Shown here: positions 1-7,157 of the stretch, one piece after another | How the letters are laid out: the number at the start of each line of letters is the position of its first letter | Numbering within the stretch: position 1 is the stretch's first letter | Source of the DNA: Natronohydrobacter sp. | GTDB taxonomy: Bacteria > Pseudomonadota > Alphaproteobacteria > Rhodobacterales > Rhodobacteraceae | Direction of reading: 5' to 3' | Assembly (NCBI GenBank): GCA_007118445.1 | Contig: SKRP01000033.1 | Location: 1-10,172, forward strand | DNA: 10,172 nt | Notes under the pieces: model-generated | What the model saw: the letters and a program-made list of their open reading frames with translations, nothing else | What the model was told of the DNA's origin: nothing | Database searches by the model: none | Made by a program: the position numbers and the translations under genes

Positions 1-1772
1 GGGTCGGGCTCCGGGGTCTTGGGCCAGATCCCTTCGTTCAGCCCGGCTAGGATCACCAGATCAGCGCCTTGCACCCGCGCTTCCAGAGTGCCCCAGATCA
101 TGATGCCGGGATGGGCGGCGACAGGCTCGCGCACCTCGAACCCCTGCAGGTAAGAGGTGACGAAAGCCTCGTAATCGCGCGGCGACAATGCGCCGCCATG
201 CCCCGCCTCGCGCGCAAGCTCGGTCATGGCACTCAGCGCCCTGACCCCGGCAGCAGCCTGCCACAATTCGCTTTCACCGCCCATTGGCCCTGCGGCAAGC
301 GCCTCGGCAAGCGCCAGATGCGCGGCGACAAGATCGCCAAGCGGGCGCGGGTCCGGGTCAGGGGCGCAAGGCAATGTGGCACACAGCCATTCGACCCAAT
401 CCGCACGATCCCCGTTTTGCCCGAAATCGCGCAGAAACGCTGGCTCGGGGTAAGCCACGCCCTTGCGCCGGATGCGCAATTCCAGATCGCGCGTGTGCAG
501 CAGATGCGGGCCGCGATCCCCCGCACTATGGCTCAGAGGGTGTTTCAGTAGCGTTAACAGCGCCTGCCCGTCCATCCGTGCGGCCATCAGCCCGGCCACA
601 TGACGCAGAAACCGCCCTGGCGCTGACAGCGCCAGCGGGCGGCCCGCGCTGTCATCGGGCGTGATGCGCCACTGATCAAGCGTCGCAGTCACCCGCCGCG
701 TCAGGTCGCGGTCAGGCGTGATCAGCGCGGCGCTCTGCCCGGTCTGGGCCGCGTGGCGCAGGCGCAGCGCGATGGCCTGCGCCTCCAGTCGCGGCGACGG
801 GGCCTCGATCAGGGTCAGATCTGCACAGGCGCGGTCCAGATCGCGCAGGCGCGGGCCGTCCTGCATCCATTGATCCGTCACGGGTGCGGGCCGCAGCGCC
901 AGCGAGACCAGCGCGTTCCGGGCCGGTTCCGGGGCGGCATCCGCGCTCCAGGGCCGGACCTGATCGGGGCCGATATCCAGCGCCTGACACAGGCGCAGGA
1001 AACGGTATTGCGGATGATCCTCGGGCGCAGCCCCGTCGGATAGCGCCGCCCATGTCGCGGCAGGCATCTCGAAATCGAAGCCGGGCAGGACCACCGCCCC
1101 TTTCGACAAGCGCGCCACGGCTTGCATCAGAAGCGCGGTTGTGCCGCGCGATCCGGTCGATCCCGCGATCAGGATCGGGTCTTGCGACGGCATGTCCTGC
1201 CAGCGCGCGATCAGCGCTTCGGCCTGCGCACGCAACCGGCCCTCGGCATCGGATGCGTCCCTGCGCACCACCTGTTCGGCGAGCGTGATAAAGGCCAGCG
1301 ACCGCGCCCAATGCCCCGAATGGCGGCTGACATCCAGCTCGCGCAGCCGCTCGGGCGACACGCCCTCGGCCTGCATCTCGGCAAAGAGCCGCGCCAGACT
1401 GTCCGAGAGGTCAAAGAGCGCGCTGCGCGGGGCCAGATCGGGCGCGGCCTGTAACAGGCGTTCGACCAGCTGCGCCAGTTCCAGCCTGCGACGCAGGGGC
1501 GGCATGGCGGGCGGAAGCTGCGCGGCACCGGCGAAAAGCAGCGGATCGGTGATCAGGCGGATGCGCGGCTGCAACCCCGGACCCTGCTCGGCGAAAGCCG
1601 CGCGCAACCGTGCGCGCATCCGGGCGGAATTGGCCAGCACTGTCACACGCGCCCGCGCCTCGGGCGGGCTGGAGGCCAGTCGCGCGGCGCAGCCTGCGGC
1701 AAAGGCACGCGGGAAATCGACGCCGGGTGGCAGGGCGAAGAGACGCGGGGCAGCGGGATCGTGATCAAACAT
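1..1772 (-). CDS. addB: Double-strand break repair protein AddB, 3' end cut off by the window
   Basis: AddB is the second subunit of the AddAB helicase-nuclease, which resects DNA double-strand ends and loads RecA in the cytoplasm. The reading frame stays open from an ATG at 1772 to the window edge: 590 codons, out of roughly 1000 usual for alphaproteobacterial AddB. The N-terminus contains LPPGVDFPRAF where other AddB/UvrD-like proteins carry a Walker A, so that nucleotide site looks degenerate. Around residues 200-230 lies the family's GSTGS segment followed by GAVVLPGFD. Near residues 575-583 is GLNEGIWP, a typical AddB helicase-like motif. The C-terminal nuclease and the Fe-S cysteines lie outside the window. 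The start is supported by AGGGG at 1779-1783, six bases upstream. The gene begins 12 bases after the tsaE stop, so it is probably cotranscribed with it; addA would be expected next. Confidence 0.93.
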   Translation of the reverse strand, partial: MFDHDPAAPRLFALPPGVDFPRAFAAGCAARLASSPPEARARVTVLANSARMRARLRAAFAEQGPGLQPRIRLITDPLLFAGAAQLPPAMPPLRRRLELAQLVERLLQAAPDLAPRSALFDLSDSLARLFAEMQAEGVSPERLRELDVSRHSGHWARSLAFITLAEQVVRRDASDAEGRLRAQAEALIARWQDMPSQDPILIAGSTGSRGTTALLMQAVARLSKGAVVLPGFDFEMPAATWAALSDGAAPEDHPQYRFLRLCQALDIGPDQVRPWSADAAPEPARNALVSLALRPAPVTDQWMQDGPRLRDLDRACADLTLIEAPSPRLEAQAIALRLRHAAQTGQSAALITPDRDLTRRVTATLDQWRITPDDSAGRPLALSAPGRFLRHVAGLMAARMDGQALLTLLKHPLSHSAGDRGPHLLHTRDLELRIRRKGVAYPEPAFLRDFGQNGDRADWVEWLCATLPCAPDPDPRPLGDLVAAHLALAEALAAGPMGGESELWQAAAGVRALSAMTELAREAGHGGALSPRDYEAFVTSYLQGFEVREPVAAHPGIMIWGTLEARVQGADLVILAGLNEGIWPKTPEPD

Positions 1773-1784
1773 TCCGTGCCCCTG

Positions 1785-2273
1785 TCAGACCCGGTCCAGC
1801 AGACCGGCCAGCCGGTCCTGCCAGTGCTGCGGACCGTCAAGGCGCAGTTGGCGCATTTCCGGGTCACATCCGGGGGACAGCGTCAGATGCAATGCGGATC
1901 GGGGGGCCATATCGCCCAGTCTTTCGGCCCATTCTACAAGGCAGATGGCCTGCGCGAAAGCCTCTTCCAGCCCGAGCTCGATGATCTCCTGCGGGTCGGA
2001 CAAACGGTAGAGATCCGCATGCCAGAGCTCGGTCTCGCCAAGCGCATAGGTCTGGACCAGCGTGAAACTGGGCGAGGGCACATCCTCCATCCGGCCCAGC
2101 GCCGCCAGCCGCGACTGGATCAGCGCGCGGCAGAAATGGCTTTTACCCGCGCCGACAGGGCCGTCAAGCAGCAGCGTATCACCCGGTTGCAGCAAGGCCC
2201 CCATGGCCGCGGCCAGCTCAGTGGTCTGCTCGGGCGCGCAGGTGGTCAGGGTCATCGAGAACGCATCTTTCAT
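1785..2273 (-). CDS. tsaE: tRNA t6A37 biosynthesis ATPase TsaE (YjeE family)
   Basis: TsaE is the small ATPase that works with TsaB and TsaD to form N6-threonylcarbamoyladenosine at position 37 of ANN-decoding tRNAs. The 162-residue length fits the family. Visible motifs are the Walker A GPVGAGKS (residues 38-45), the segment SPSFTLVQTY (67-76), HADLYRL (86-92) and the conserved VEWAERL (113-119). The Walker A ends GKS where most homologues have GKT, a harmless change. The ATG at 2273 was chosen because AAGG at 2281-2284 lies seven bases upstream. A GTG at 2327, which would add 18 residues and nearly abut the upstream stop, is less likely because TsaE proteins start close to their first beta strand; an internal ATG at 2255 is also possible. 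It lies 56 bases after divL and 12 bases before addB. Confidence 0.93.
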   Translation of the reverse strand: MKDAFSMTLTTCAPEQTTELAAAMGALLQPGDTLLLDGPVGAGKSHFCRALIQSRLAALGRMEDVPSPSFTLVQTYALGETELWHADLYRLSDPQEIIELGLEEAFAQAICLVEWAERLGDMAPRSALHLTLSPGCDPEMRQLRLDGPQHWQDRLAGLLDRV

Positions 2274-2329
2274 GCGCTCACCTTGCCATGTCCGGGCCAG
2301 CGGCACCAGCGCGAAGCCTGCTGCCACGT

Positions 2330-4036
2330 TCAGGCCCGGACCCGCGTGCTGGAATGCCGCGCCGTGCGGGGTTTGCGCGCGGGCACAGCGGGCAAAGGCG
2401 GTTCGGCGGGCGGGCTGGCCATACGCCCGGTTTCGCGCGGCGCCGTGACCGGATCAGGGCGGCGGATCAGTTCGACCTGCCGGTTCTGATCCGCCCGGCC
2501 AGACAACAGCCCCTGCGCCAGCGGCTGGAACACCACCATCAGCGCCCCGCCGCTCAGACGCCGCACGCGCATGGCCAGTGGAATACCCGTGCGCAGCGCC
2601 GCCGAACCGGTGATTTCGTCATTGGTATCAGCCTGCGCGACAAATTCCGCCAGCCGCGCCCAGAAGGTCGTTGGCTCGCAAGCCTCGGACCACATGGTCA
2701 GCGCCTGTGCGAGGCCACCATCGGTCAGATCGACACAGGGATCTGCCTTCCAAAGGCGCGCATACCCATCATTGGCCATCAAGGCCTGGCCGGACAGGCC
2801 GAAAACAACAATCGCTTCAGGCAACGCATCAAGCACATGATGCGCGGTCTCGATTTCATTGCGAAAGTTCCGGGCCAGCGTCGTTTCGGTCGTGACATCC
2901 TCGATGAAAAGCGCAATCGCGCCATTGGGCTGGGGCCGACCCGTCACATGAAAGGTCCGCCCGCCATCCAGACACCATTCCTCGGAATAGGCGCCGGTCT
3001 CGGCGGCTTTTTCCATCTCGACGATCTCGCGCCGCCAATGCTGGAAATCCTTGGGTTCCGGCAACATGCGGTTTTCGCGCAGGGCGTAGAGCACCTGCTC
3101 GAAGCTGGGCCTGGCCGCCAGAAAGATCGGCTCCAACCGGGTCAGGTCGATCAGCGCCGGGTTGAACACCTGCAACCGTCGCTCTGCATCGAACAGCGCA
3201 AGCCCGATCGGCAGTGATGCAAAGATACGCGTCAATGTCTGCAGCGTTTCGCGCCGCGCGGCTTCGGATTGCACGGCCGCGTCGATCGGCACAGCAAAAT
3301 GCAGGGTCTGATCCTCGCAACGGGTTTCGGAATGGGCAAACCAGCGCACATCGTCATCGCGGCGCAGCGCCATACGCCCCTTGTGATCGCGTGTGACATC
3401 GGCAAACAGGGCCGGCAGCGGCCAGGTCAGATGCAAGGGCGACTCTGCATCCTGCTGCAGGGTCCGGATATAGGCCGAATTCGCCCAGACCACCTTGCCA
3501 TCGGGATCGGTTTTCCAGATCAGTGCAGGCGCATTGCGCGCCACCGCGCGCAGCGAGGCAAGCTCGCCCTGCAAGGCATCGAAACTGAGCCGGTCGATGG
3601 CCATCAGCGCCCCTTCGGCACTGGTATCGGTCAGGCGCAGATGCAGCAGCCCGCGCATATGGCGCAGCCCCAGCACCAGACCGTCATCACGGCCCGAACG
3701 CAACTCGACCAGACCCGCGCCGATCAATCCGTCAAGTGTCTGGTCGAGATCGGGAAAGCGCGCGGCCAGAAAACTGTGCAAGCTGGTCCAGACAGCGGTC
3801 TTGTGAGGGCCCGTATCATCATGGCCGAGAGAATCGAGCAGGGTCTGCCCCGATTCGGAGCAGTCCAGCAACTCATCCCTGCGGAAAATGAACAGCGCAT
3901 CGCGATCCGACTGGCCAGGGGCTGGTTCAAATGTGGCTGACCCGCGCGACAGGCCCGCGAAAATGGCCATGCAGCCCAGCACCAACAGACTGGCCGTCGT
4001 CACGATTGTCAGGCTCAACAAGATCGCTTCGGTCAT
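2330..4036 (-). CDS. divL: DivL-like PAS-domain membrane protein without histidine kinase domain
   Basis: This is a 568-residue protein with one N-terminal membrane helix (about residues 5-28), a variable linker, and three PAS-like regions at about 165-255 (with PALIWKTDPDGKVVWANSAY), 270-385 (SLPIGLALFDAERRLQVFN, ending FIEDVT) and 398-508 (ALPEAIVVFGLSGQALMAND). The last 60 residues are Pro/Arg-rich and probably disordered. No HisKA or HATPase_c domain is present, whereas Caulobacter DivL continues into a tyrosine kinase-like core. DivL in the alphaproteobacteria modulates CckA and so the ChpT-CtrA phosphorelay; from memory, a kinase-less PAS protein called DivL affects CtrA and gene transfer agent production in Rhodobacter capsulatus. 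The position immediately upstream of tsaE supports orthology. The ATG at 4036 is preferred to a TTG at 4042. A CtrA box lies 52 bases upstream. The molecular role here is inferred from orthology. Confidence 0.75.
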   Translation of the reverse strand: MTEAILLSLTIVTTASLLVLGCMAIFAGLSRGSATFEPAPGQSDRDALFIFRRDELLDCSESGQTLLDSLGHDDTGPHKTAVWTSLHSFLAARFPDLDQTLDGLIGAGLVELRSGRDDGLVLGLRHMRGLLHLRLTDTSAEGALMAIDRLSFDALQGELASLRAVARNAPALIWKTDPDGKVVWANSAYIRTLQQDAESPLHLTWPLPALFADVTRDHKGRMALRRDDDVRWFAHSETRCEDQTLHFAVPIDAAVQSEAARRETLQTLTRIFASLPIGLALFDAERRLQVFNPALIDLTRLEPIFLAARPSFEQVLYALRENRMLPEPKDFQHWRREIVEMEKAAETGAYSEEWCLDGGRTFHVTGRPQPNGAIALFIEDVTTETTLARNFRNEIETAHHVLDALPEAIVVFGLSGQALMANDGYARLWKADPCVDLTDGGLAQALTMWSEACEPTTFWARLAEFVAQADTNDEITGSAALRTGIPLAMRVRRLSGGALMVVFQPLAQGLLSGRADQNRQVELIRRPDPVTAPRETGRMASPPAEPPLPAVPARKPRTARHSSTRVRA

Positions 4037-4088
4037 CCACAAACCCCCGGCTGCCCTGATAGCATGCCGACAGATTGCACAGCGTTGG

Positions 4089-4103
4089 TTAAGCTCGGGT
4101 TAA
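4089..4103 (-). promoter_or_regulatory. CtrA-binding box upstream of divL
   Basis: The minus strand reads TTAACCCGAGCTTAACC, an exact TTAA-N7-TTAA with the extra C that follows the second half in the classical CtrA consensus. It lies in the 84-base gap between the exonuclease stop and divL, ending 52 bases before the divL ATG. If the first half-site served as the -35, TGCAAT at 4074-4079 would be an 18-base-spaced, 4-of-6 match to a -10; this is only a weak candidate. CtrA binding is known for this motif; activation rather than repression is inferred. Confidence 0.75.
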
Positions 4104-4120
4104 GAGCAGCGGCAAGCAGG

Positions 4121-6208
4121 TCAATTCAGATCCTTGAGCAAGCGGCCATGTCGCCGCACCTCGGTCAGCACATCGCCGAAAGTTTCAAGCCCGCGCGATC
4201 TGAGCATCGGGATGAGCTTGAGAAAGGCATCTGCGGTCGCCACAGTATCGCCAATCGCGGTATGGCGGGCCTCTTCGGGGATCGTGATGCCCAGACGTGC
4301 GGTCAACGCATCGAGCGAATGCTGTTCCAGCTGGCCATAGACCACCGCCGAGAGCAGCACTGTATCGAGCACCGGATGGTCGAAACTCACCCCGATATTC
4401 TTCTCGTGACGGCGCAGGAATTCCATGTCGAACGGTGCATTATGGGCCACCAGAACCGCCCCGCGCGCAAAATCATGGAAGCGCTTGCCGGCATCGGCGA
4501 TTGTCGGCGCGCCCTTGACCATTTCTTCCGTGATCCCGTGCACCTCGGTCGAGCTGGCCGGAATGGGGCGTTGCGGATCGACCAGAGTGTCGAATACCTC
4601 GCGCCGCACACGGCGGCCATTGACCACACGCACCGCCGCGATCTGCACGATTTCATCGCTCGAAGGCGTCAGCCCGGTAGTTTCCGTGTCGAACACCACA
4701 TAGGTCAAATCCTGTAGGCGACTTTCCAGAACACCGGCATTGCGTTCCTTTGACAGAAGCTCGAAATCATAGACCACCTCGCGCTCGATCGGGGCAGGCC
4801 GGAGCGTCGCGCGGCGGGCATTGGGGATCGGCAGACGCACAGCAGCAGCGCCATCGGGCCGGGTCTCGGTCCAGGCTTCGGTCGCATGCGCGTTCAGCAC
4901 CGCGCGCGGGGTCAGGTCCGGGATATCAGCATCCATCTGCTCATTCAGCCAGGCATCGAAATCCCCCACCGGCAGCGGCAGGCCCTGCCAGATCAGGTCG
5001 ATGACAGCGCCGGGACCGTCCTCTTCGCTCAGGGATAGCTGGAAAGCGCGCGCATGGTCCTGTGCGGCCAGTTTCTCGCCCAGCCAGCGAAAGAACAGCG
5101 CCAGTTCGAACCCGTCACAGGTCAGCATCAACTCAGGGCCCTCGACCTCCAGTGACAGGCCCGAGGCATCATATTGCGCCGTGATCGCATCCATCAGGTC
5201 ACGCGACCGGATCTGGCTTTGCGGACGCCAGTCGCTGCGGCCCTCGTCATAACGCGTGCCCAGCTCCGTGATGGCAGAGCTGAGCGCCTGGATCTCGGCC
5301 ATCATGGCCTGCGTAAGATCCTGGTTCTGCGTCATCTCGGCATCTTCGGACAACACGCCAATCACTGTCTGCAGATTGGCGGCAGGGCGGCGCACGCGGT
5401 CGAACACCTCGGACAGCAGCGCCTCGCGCGCGGCATGGGCGGCCAGATCGGTGGTCACATCGCGCAGGGTCAGCACGAAACCGGGACGACGGGTGTTATC
5501 CGTGCGGCGCAACACGCGCATGCGGCCCGACAACAGCCGCCCGGTGCCGGTCGTCGCGCAGATCAGATCAGAGGCAGCTTCGGGGTCGTTGAGTTTGCTC
5601 ATGCGCTCATAGGCATGGCGCACCGGGCCTTCGCGCAGATAATCCAGCAAGTTACGGTCCAGACCGGGCGCACCGCCCGCTTCAAGCACATTCACGGCCT
5701 GACCATTGTAAAACACAAGCTGATAATCTGCCGTACACAGAAGCACCGCGACCGGCACATCCGCCAAAAGCTTTTCCAGCCGCGATTTTTCAGCCGACAG
5801 GCGCGAGGTTTCACGCGCCACCGATTCGGCCAGCGCCGAGCGGGTTTCAGCAAGCGAGCGCGTGATCGCCGCGGCCGCCGGGGCCAGATCGCCCAGATAT
5901 TTCGCCTTCTCGCGTTCGGCCCCGATATCGTCACCGACATCCGCCACAGCCCGCGTCCGGATCGCATTGGCCAGAGCATCGATGGCGCGGGCGACATTGG
6001 CATCGAACAGATACCAGATGCCCGTGACCAGAAACAGGATCAGGAAACCGCCCAGAATACCGGCCTGCACGAAGGCCCCGACGAGGTCCGGATGATCCAT
6101 GCGCGACAGCACCAGCCAGCCGCCCAGACCCATCGCGGCCACTGCGCCAATGCCAAGCGCTGCGAAAAAGAGCAGGATACGGATGCGCAGGCTGAGCCGT
6201 TCAAGCAT
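4121..6208 (-). CDS. Membrane-bound PAS / degenerate histidine kinase protein fused to a DEDDh 3'-5' exonuclease
   Basis: This 695-residue protein has two membrane helices (about 11-34 and 47-68) joined by a short loop, a HAMP-like/coiled segment (about 70-150) and a PAS domain (about 150-255: VPVAVLLCTADYQLVFYN, ending TLRDVTTD). A DHp-like helix follows in which the H-box reads VFDRVRRPAANL: the usual phosphoacceptor His aligns with Asp270. The HATPase-like part (about 333-463) lacks a recognisable N box and glycine boxes, so it is probably catalytically dead. Residues 501-690 form a DnaQ-type exonuclease with all five DEDDh residues visible: Asp507 and Glu509 (FDTETTG), Asp594 (HNAPFD), His649 and Asp654 (HTAIGD). 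The nuclease should cut 3' ends of DNA or RNA in the cytoplasm; its substrate cannot be read from the sequence. The ATG at 6208 overlaps the response-regulator stop by eight bases; a GTG at 6244 would add 12 residues. Annotation simply as DNA polymerase III epsilon would be misleading. Confidence 0.88.
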   Translation of the reverse strand: MLERLSLRIRILLFFAALGIGAVAAMGLGGWLVLSRMDHPDLVGAFVQAGILGGFLILFLVTGIWYLFDANVARAIDALANAIRTRAVADVGDDIGAEREKAKYLGDLAPAAAAITRSLAETRSALAESVARETSRLSAEKSRLEKLLADVPVAVLLCTADYQLVFYNGQAVNVLEAGGAPGLDRNLLDYLREGPVRHAYERMSKLNDPEAASDLICATTGTGRLLSGRMRVLRRTDNTRRPGFVLTLRDVTTDLAAHAAREALLSEVFDRVRRPAANLQTVIGVLSEDAEMTQNQDLTQAMMAEIQALSSAITELGTRYDEGRSDWRPQSQIRSRDLMDAITAQYDASGLSLEVEGPELMLTCDGFELALFFRWLGEKLAAQDHARAFQLSLSEEDGPGAVIDLIWQGLPLPVGDFDAWLNEQMDADIPDLTPRAVLNAHATEAWTETRPDGAAAVRLPIPNARRATLRPAPIEREVVYDFELLSKERNAGVLESRLQDLTYVVFDTETTGLTPSSDEIVQIAAVRVVNGRRVRREVFDTLVDPQRPIPASSTEVHGITEEMVKGAPTIADAGKRFHDFARGAVLVAHNAPFDMEFLRRHEKNIGVSFDHPVLDTVLLSAVVYGQLEQHSLDALTARLGITIPEEARHTAIGDTVATADAFLKLIPMLRSRGLETFGDVLTEVRRHGRLLKDLN

Positions 6209-6623
6209 CGGCAACGCCTGTCCGGGGCATGTCCCCGGTCTCACCCGCCAGAATCTTGCGGACCTCTTCGCGCAATTCCTTCAACTCAAAGGGTTTCGAG
6301 ATGAACCCGTCCGCCCCCATCGCCAACCCCTTGCGCCGTTCCATCGCAGAGCCGCGCGCGGTCATCATCAGGATGCGCACCGAATTGCACTCGGGATCGG
6401 CCCGGACCGACTGGCAGATCTCATAGCCCGAAACAACCGGCAGCATCACATCCAGCAACACCAGATCCGGCCTGGATGTCCGTATCAGATCCACTGCGCC
6501 CTCCCCGGTCGCGATGCGGGTCTGATTATAGCCTTCGCGGGTCAGCAGGTAATTGAGGGCGATGGCGATATTATCCTCGTCCTCGACCACCAGAATCTCA
6601 GCTTTCCTCGACGTGTCCTCCAT
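6201..6623 (-). CDS. Single-domain (CheY-like) response regulator
   Basis: The protein is 140 residues long and consists only of a receiver domain with short tails; no DNA-binding or enzymatic output domain is present. The active site is complete: acidic pair Glu14/Asp15, phosphoacceptor Asp58 in LLDVMLP, Thr88 in MMTAR and Lys110 in the SKPFELKEL segment. Such proteins act by binding partners when phosphorylated or pass phosphate on in a relay. The start at 6623 is fixed by a strong AAGGAGGA four bases upstream; an in-frame GTG at 6638 would overlap that site and is rejected. The gene overlaps the end of the preceding membrane-protein gene by 26 bases and the start of the exonuclease-fusion gene by eight, implying coupled translation and a joint function. 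The neighbouring sensor appears unable to phosphorylate it, so the phosphate donor is unknown. Confidence 0.92.
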   Translation of the reverse strand: MEDTSRKAEILVVEDEDNIAIALNYLLTREGYNQTRIATGEGAVDLIRTSRPDLVLLDVMLPVVSGYEICQSVRADPECNSVRILMMTARGSAMERRKGLAMGADGFISKPFELKELREEVRKILAGETGDMPRTGVADA

Positions 6624-7146
6624 GTGCTCCTCCTTCACAAGCAGTCGTCAGAAACGGGTCATCAGGGGCCAGCGCATACCATTCCGCCGCGACCGGGATG
6701 CCCTGATCATTGATCCGGGTGCCTTCGGTCAGATCGGCGCGGCGGGCATTGGCGCAATCGAAAATCGATTCAAACCCCATGGTCAGCGCCCAGCGCTCCT
6801 GCAGGATAACGCCTGTGCGCACCAGATCGGGGTTGCGGCTGTTGCGCTGACGGATGCGGTTATCAACTGCGATAATCCGATTGGTCAGCGGGATCGCATA
6901 GGTCCAGGGCCGCATCCACGACTTGTGCTGGTTCTTGCTGACCACCACGATTTCAGGCGGCAATCCGGCCTGATAGCGCGGGGCCCAGGAATATTCGAGA
7001 TAGATCACCATGGCGAGCATGCCTGCGGCCACACCGGCCGGGGTCAGCCATTCGGGCAGGGTCGAGCGGCTCAGGCGGCGCAGGATCATGGCCGTGCCAC
7101 CACCGCCGAAGCCTGCCACAATCACTGCGATGAATTCCAGAAGCAC
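6598..7146 (-). CDS. Unrecognised two-helix membrane protein
   Basis: I do not recognise this 182-residue protein. Two hydrophobic helices are visible at about residues 3-22 (glycine-rich, AGFGGGGTAM) and 33-55, joined by a basic turn (RRLSRS). By the positive-inside rule the turn faces the cytoplasm, so the remaining roughly 125 residues would be periplasmic. That part has many Arg, Trp and Asn residues (for example WMRPWTYAIPL, VDNRIRQRNSRNPD), two cysteines (131 and 170) that could form a disulphide, and a His/Gly-rich acidic end. The start is a GTG, supported by AAGGA at 7153-7157 six bases upstream, which touches the stop of the CBS/nucleotidyltransferase gene (gap 11 bases). The 3' end overlaps the response-regulator gene by 26 bases. 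Its setting suggests an accessory, possibly sensory, part of the symporter/signalling module; this is inference. Confidence 0.75.
   Translation of the reverse strand: MLLEFIAVIVAGFGGGGTAMILRRLSRSTLPEWLTPAGVAAGMLAMVIYLEYSWAPRYQAGLPPEIVVVSKNQHKSWMRPWTYAIPLTNRIIAVDNRIRQRNSRNPDLVRTGVILQERWALTMGFESIFDCANARRADLTEGTRINDQGIPVAAEWYALAPDDPFLTTACEGGAHGGHVEES
6628..6635 (-). promoter_or_regulatory. Strong ribosome binding site of the response regulator
   Basis: AAGGAGGA, a near-perfect anti-16S match, sits four bases before the ATG at 6623. It lies inside the end of the preceding coding region and decides the start against the GTG at 6638. It suggests the regulator is made in larger amounts than its overlapping neighbours, whose sites are weaker. 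Confidence 0.7.
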
Positions 7147-7152
7147 GCCGAT

Positions 7153-7157
7153 TCCTT
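7153..7157 (-). promoter_or_regulatory. Ribosome binding site of the two-helix membrane protein gene
   Basis: AAGGA directly follows the TGA stop (7158-7160) of the preceding gene and sits six bases before the GTG start at 7146. This arrangement supports the non-ATG start and suggests translational coupling between the two genes. Confidence 0.6.

Noticed and set aside
712..1311. Minus-strand open frame of 199 codons in another frame within addB
   Set aside because: The frame that starts at 1772 is open to the window edge and encodes AddB motifs; this one is an overlapping GC-rich artefact.
1..1772. Possible frameshift or broken gene at the left end, since no complete coding frame is contained there
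   Set aside because: Reading codons from 1772 gives an unbroken AddB frame to base 3, so the gene is simply cut by the window edge.
2288..3217. Plus-strand open frame of 309 codons opposite divL
   Set aside because: It is the shadow of the PAS-protein gene and its product is low-complexity basic sequence without motifs.
5174..6304. Plus-strand open frame of 376 codons opposite the exonuclease fusion
   Set aside because: It is antisense to a gene with clear domains and complete catalytic motifs; its product is rich in Arg, Gln, His and Ala with no recognisable motif, as expected for the opposite strand of a GC-rich gene.
7150..7154. GATTC, a CcrM methylation site (GANTC), beside the ribosome binding site of the membrane-protein gene
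   Set aside because: Single GANTC sites also occur elsewhere in the window inside genes, so there is no sign of clustering or of a methylation-controlled promoter.
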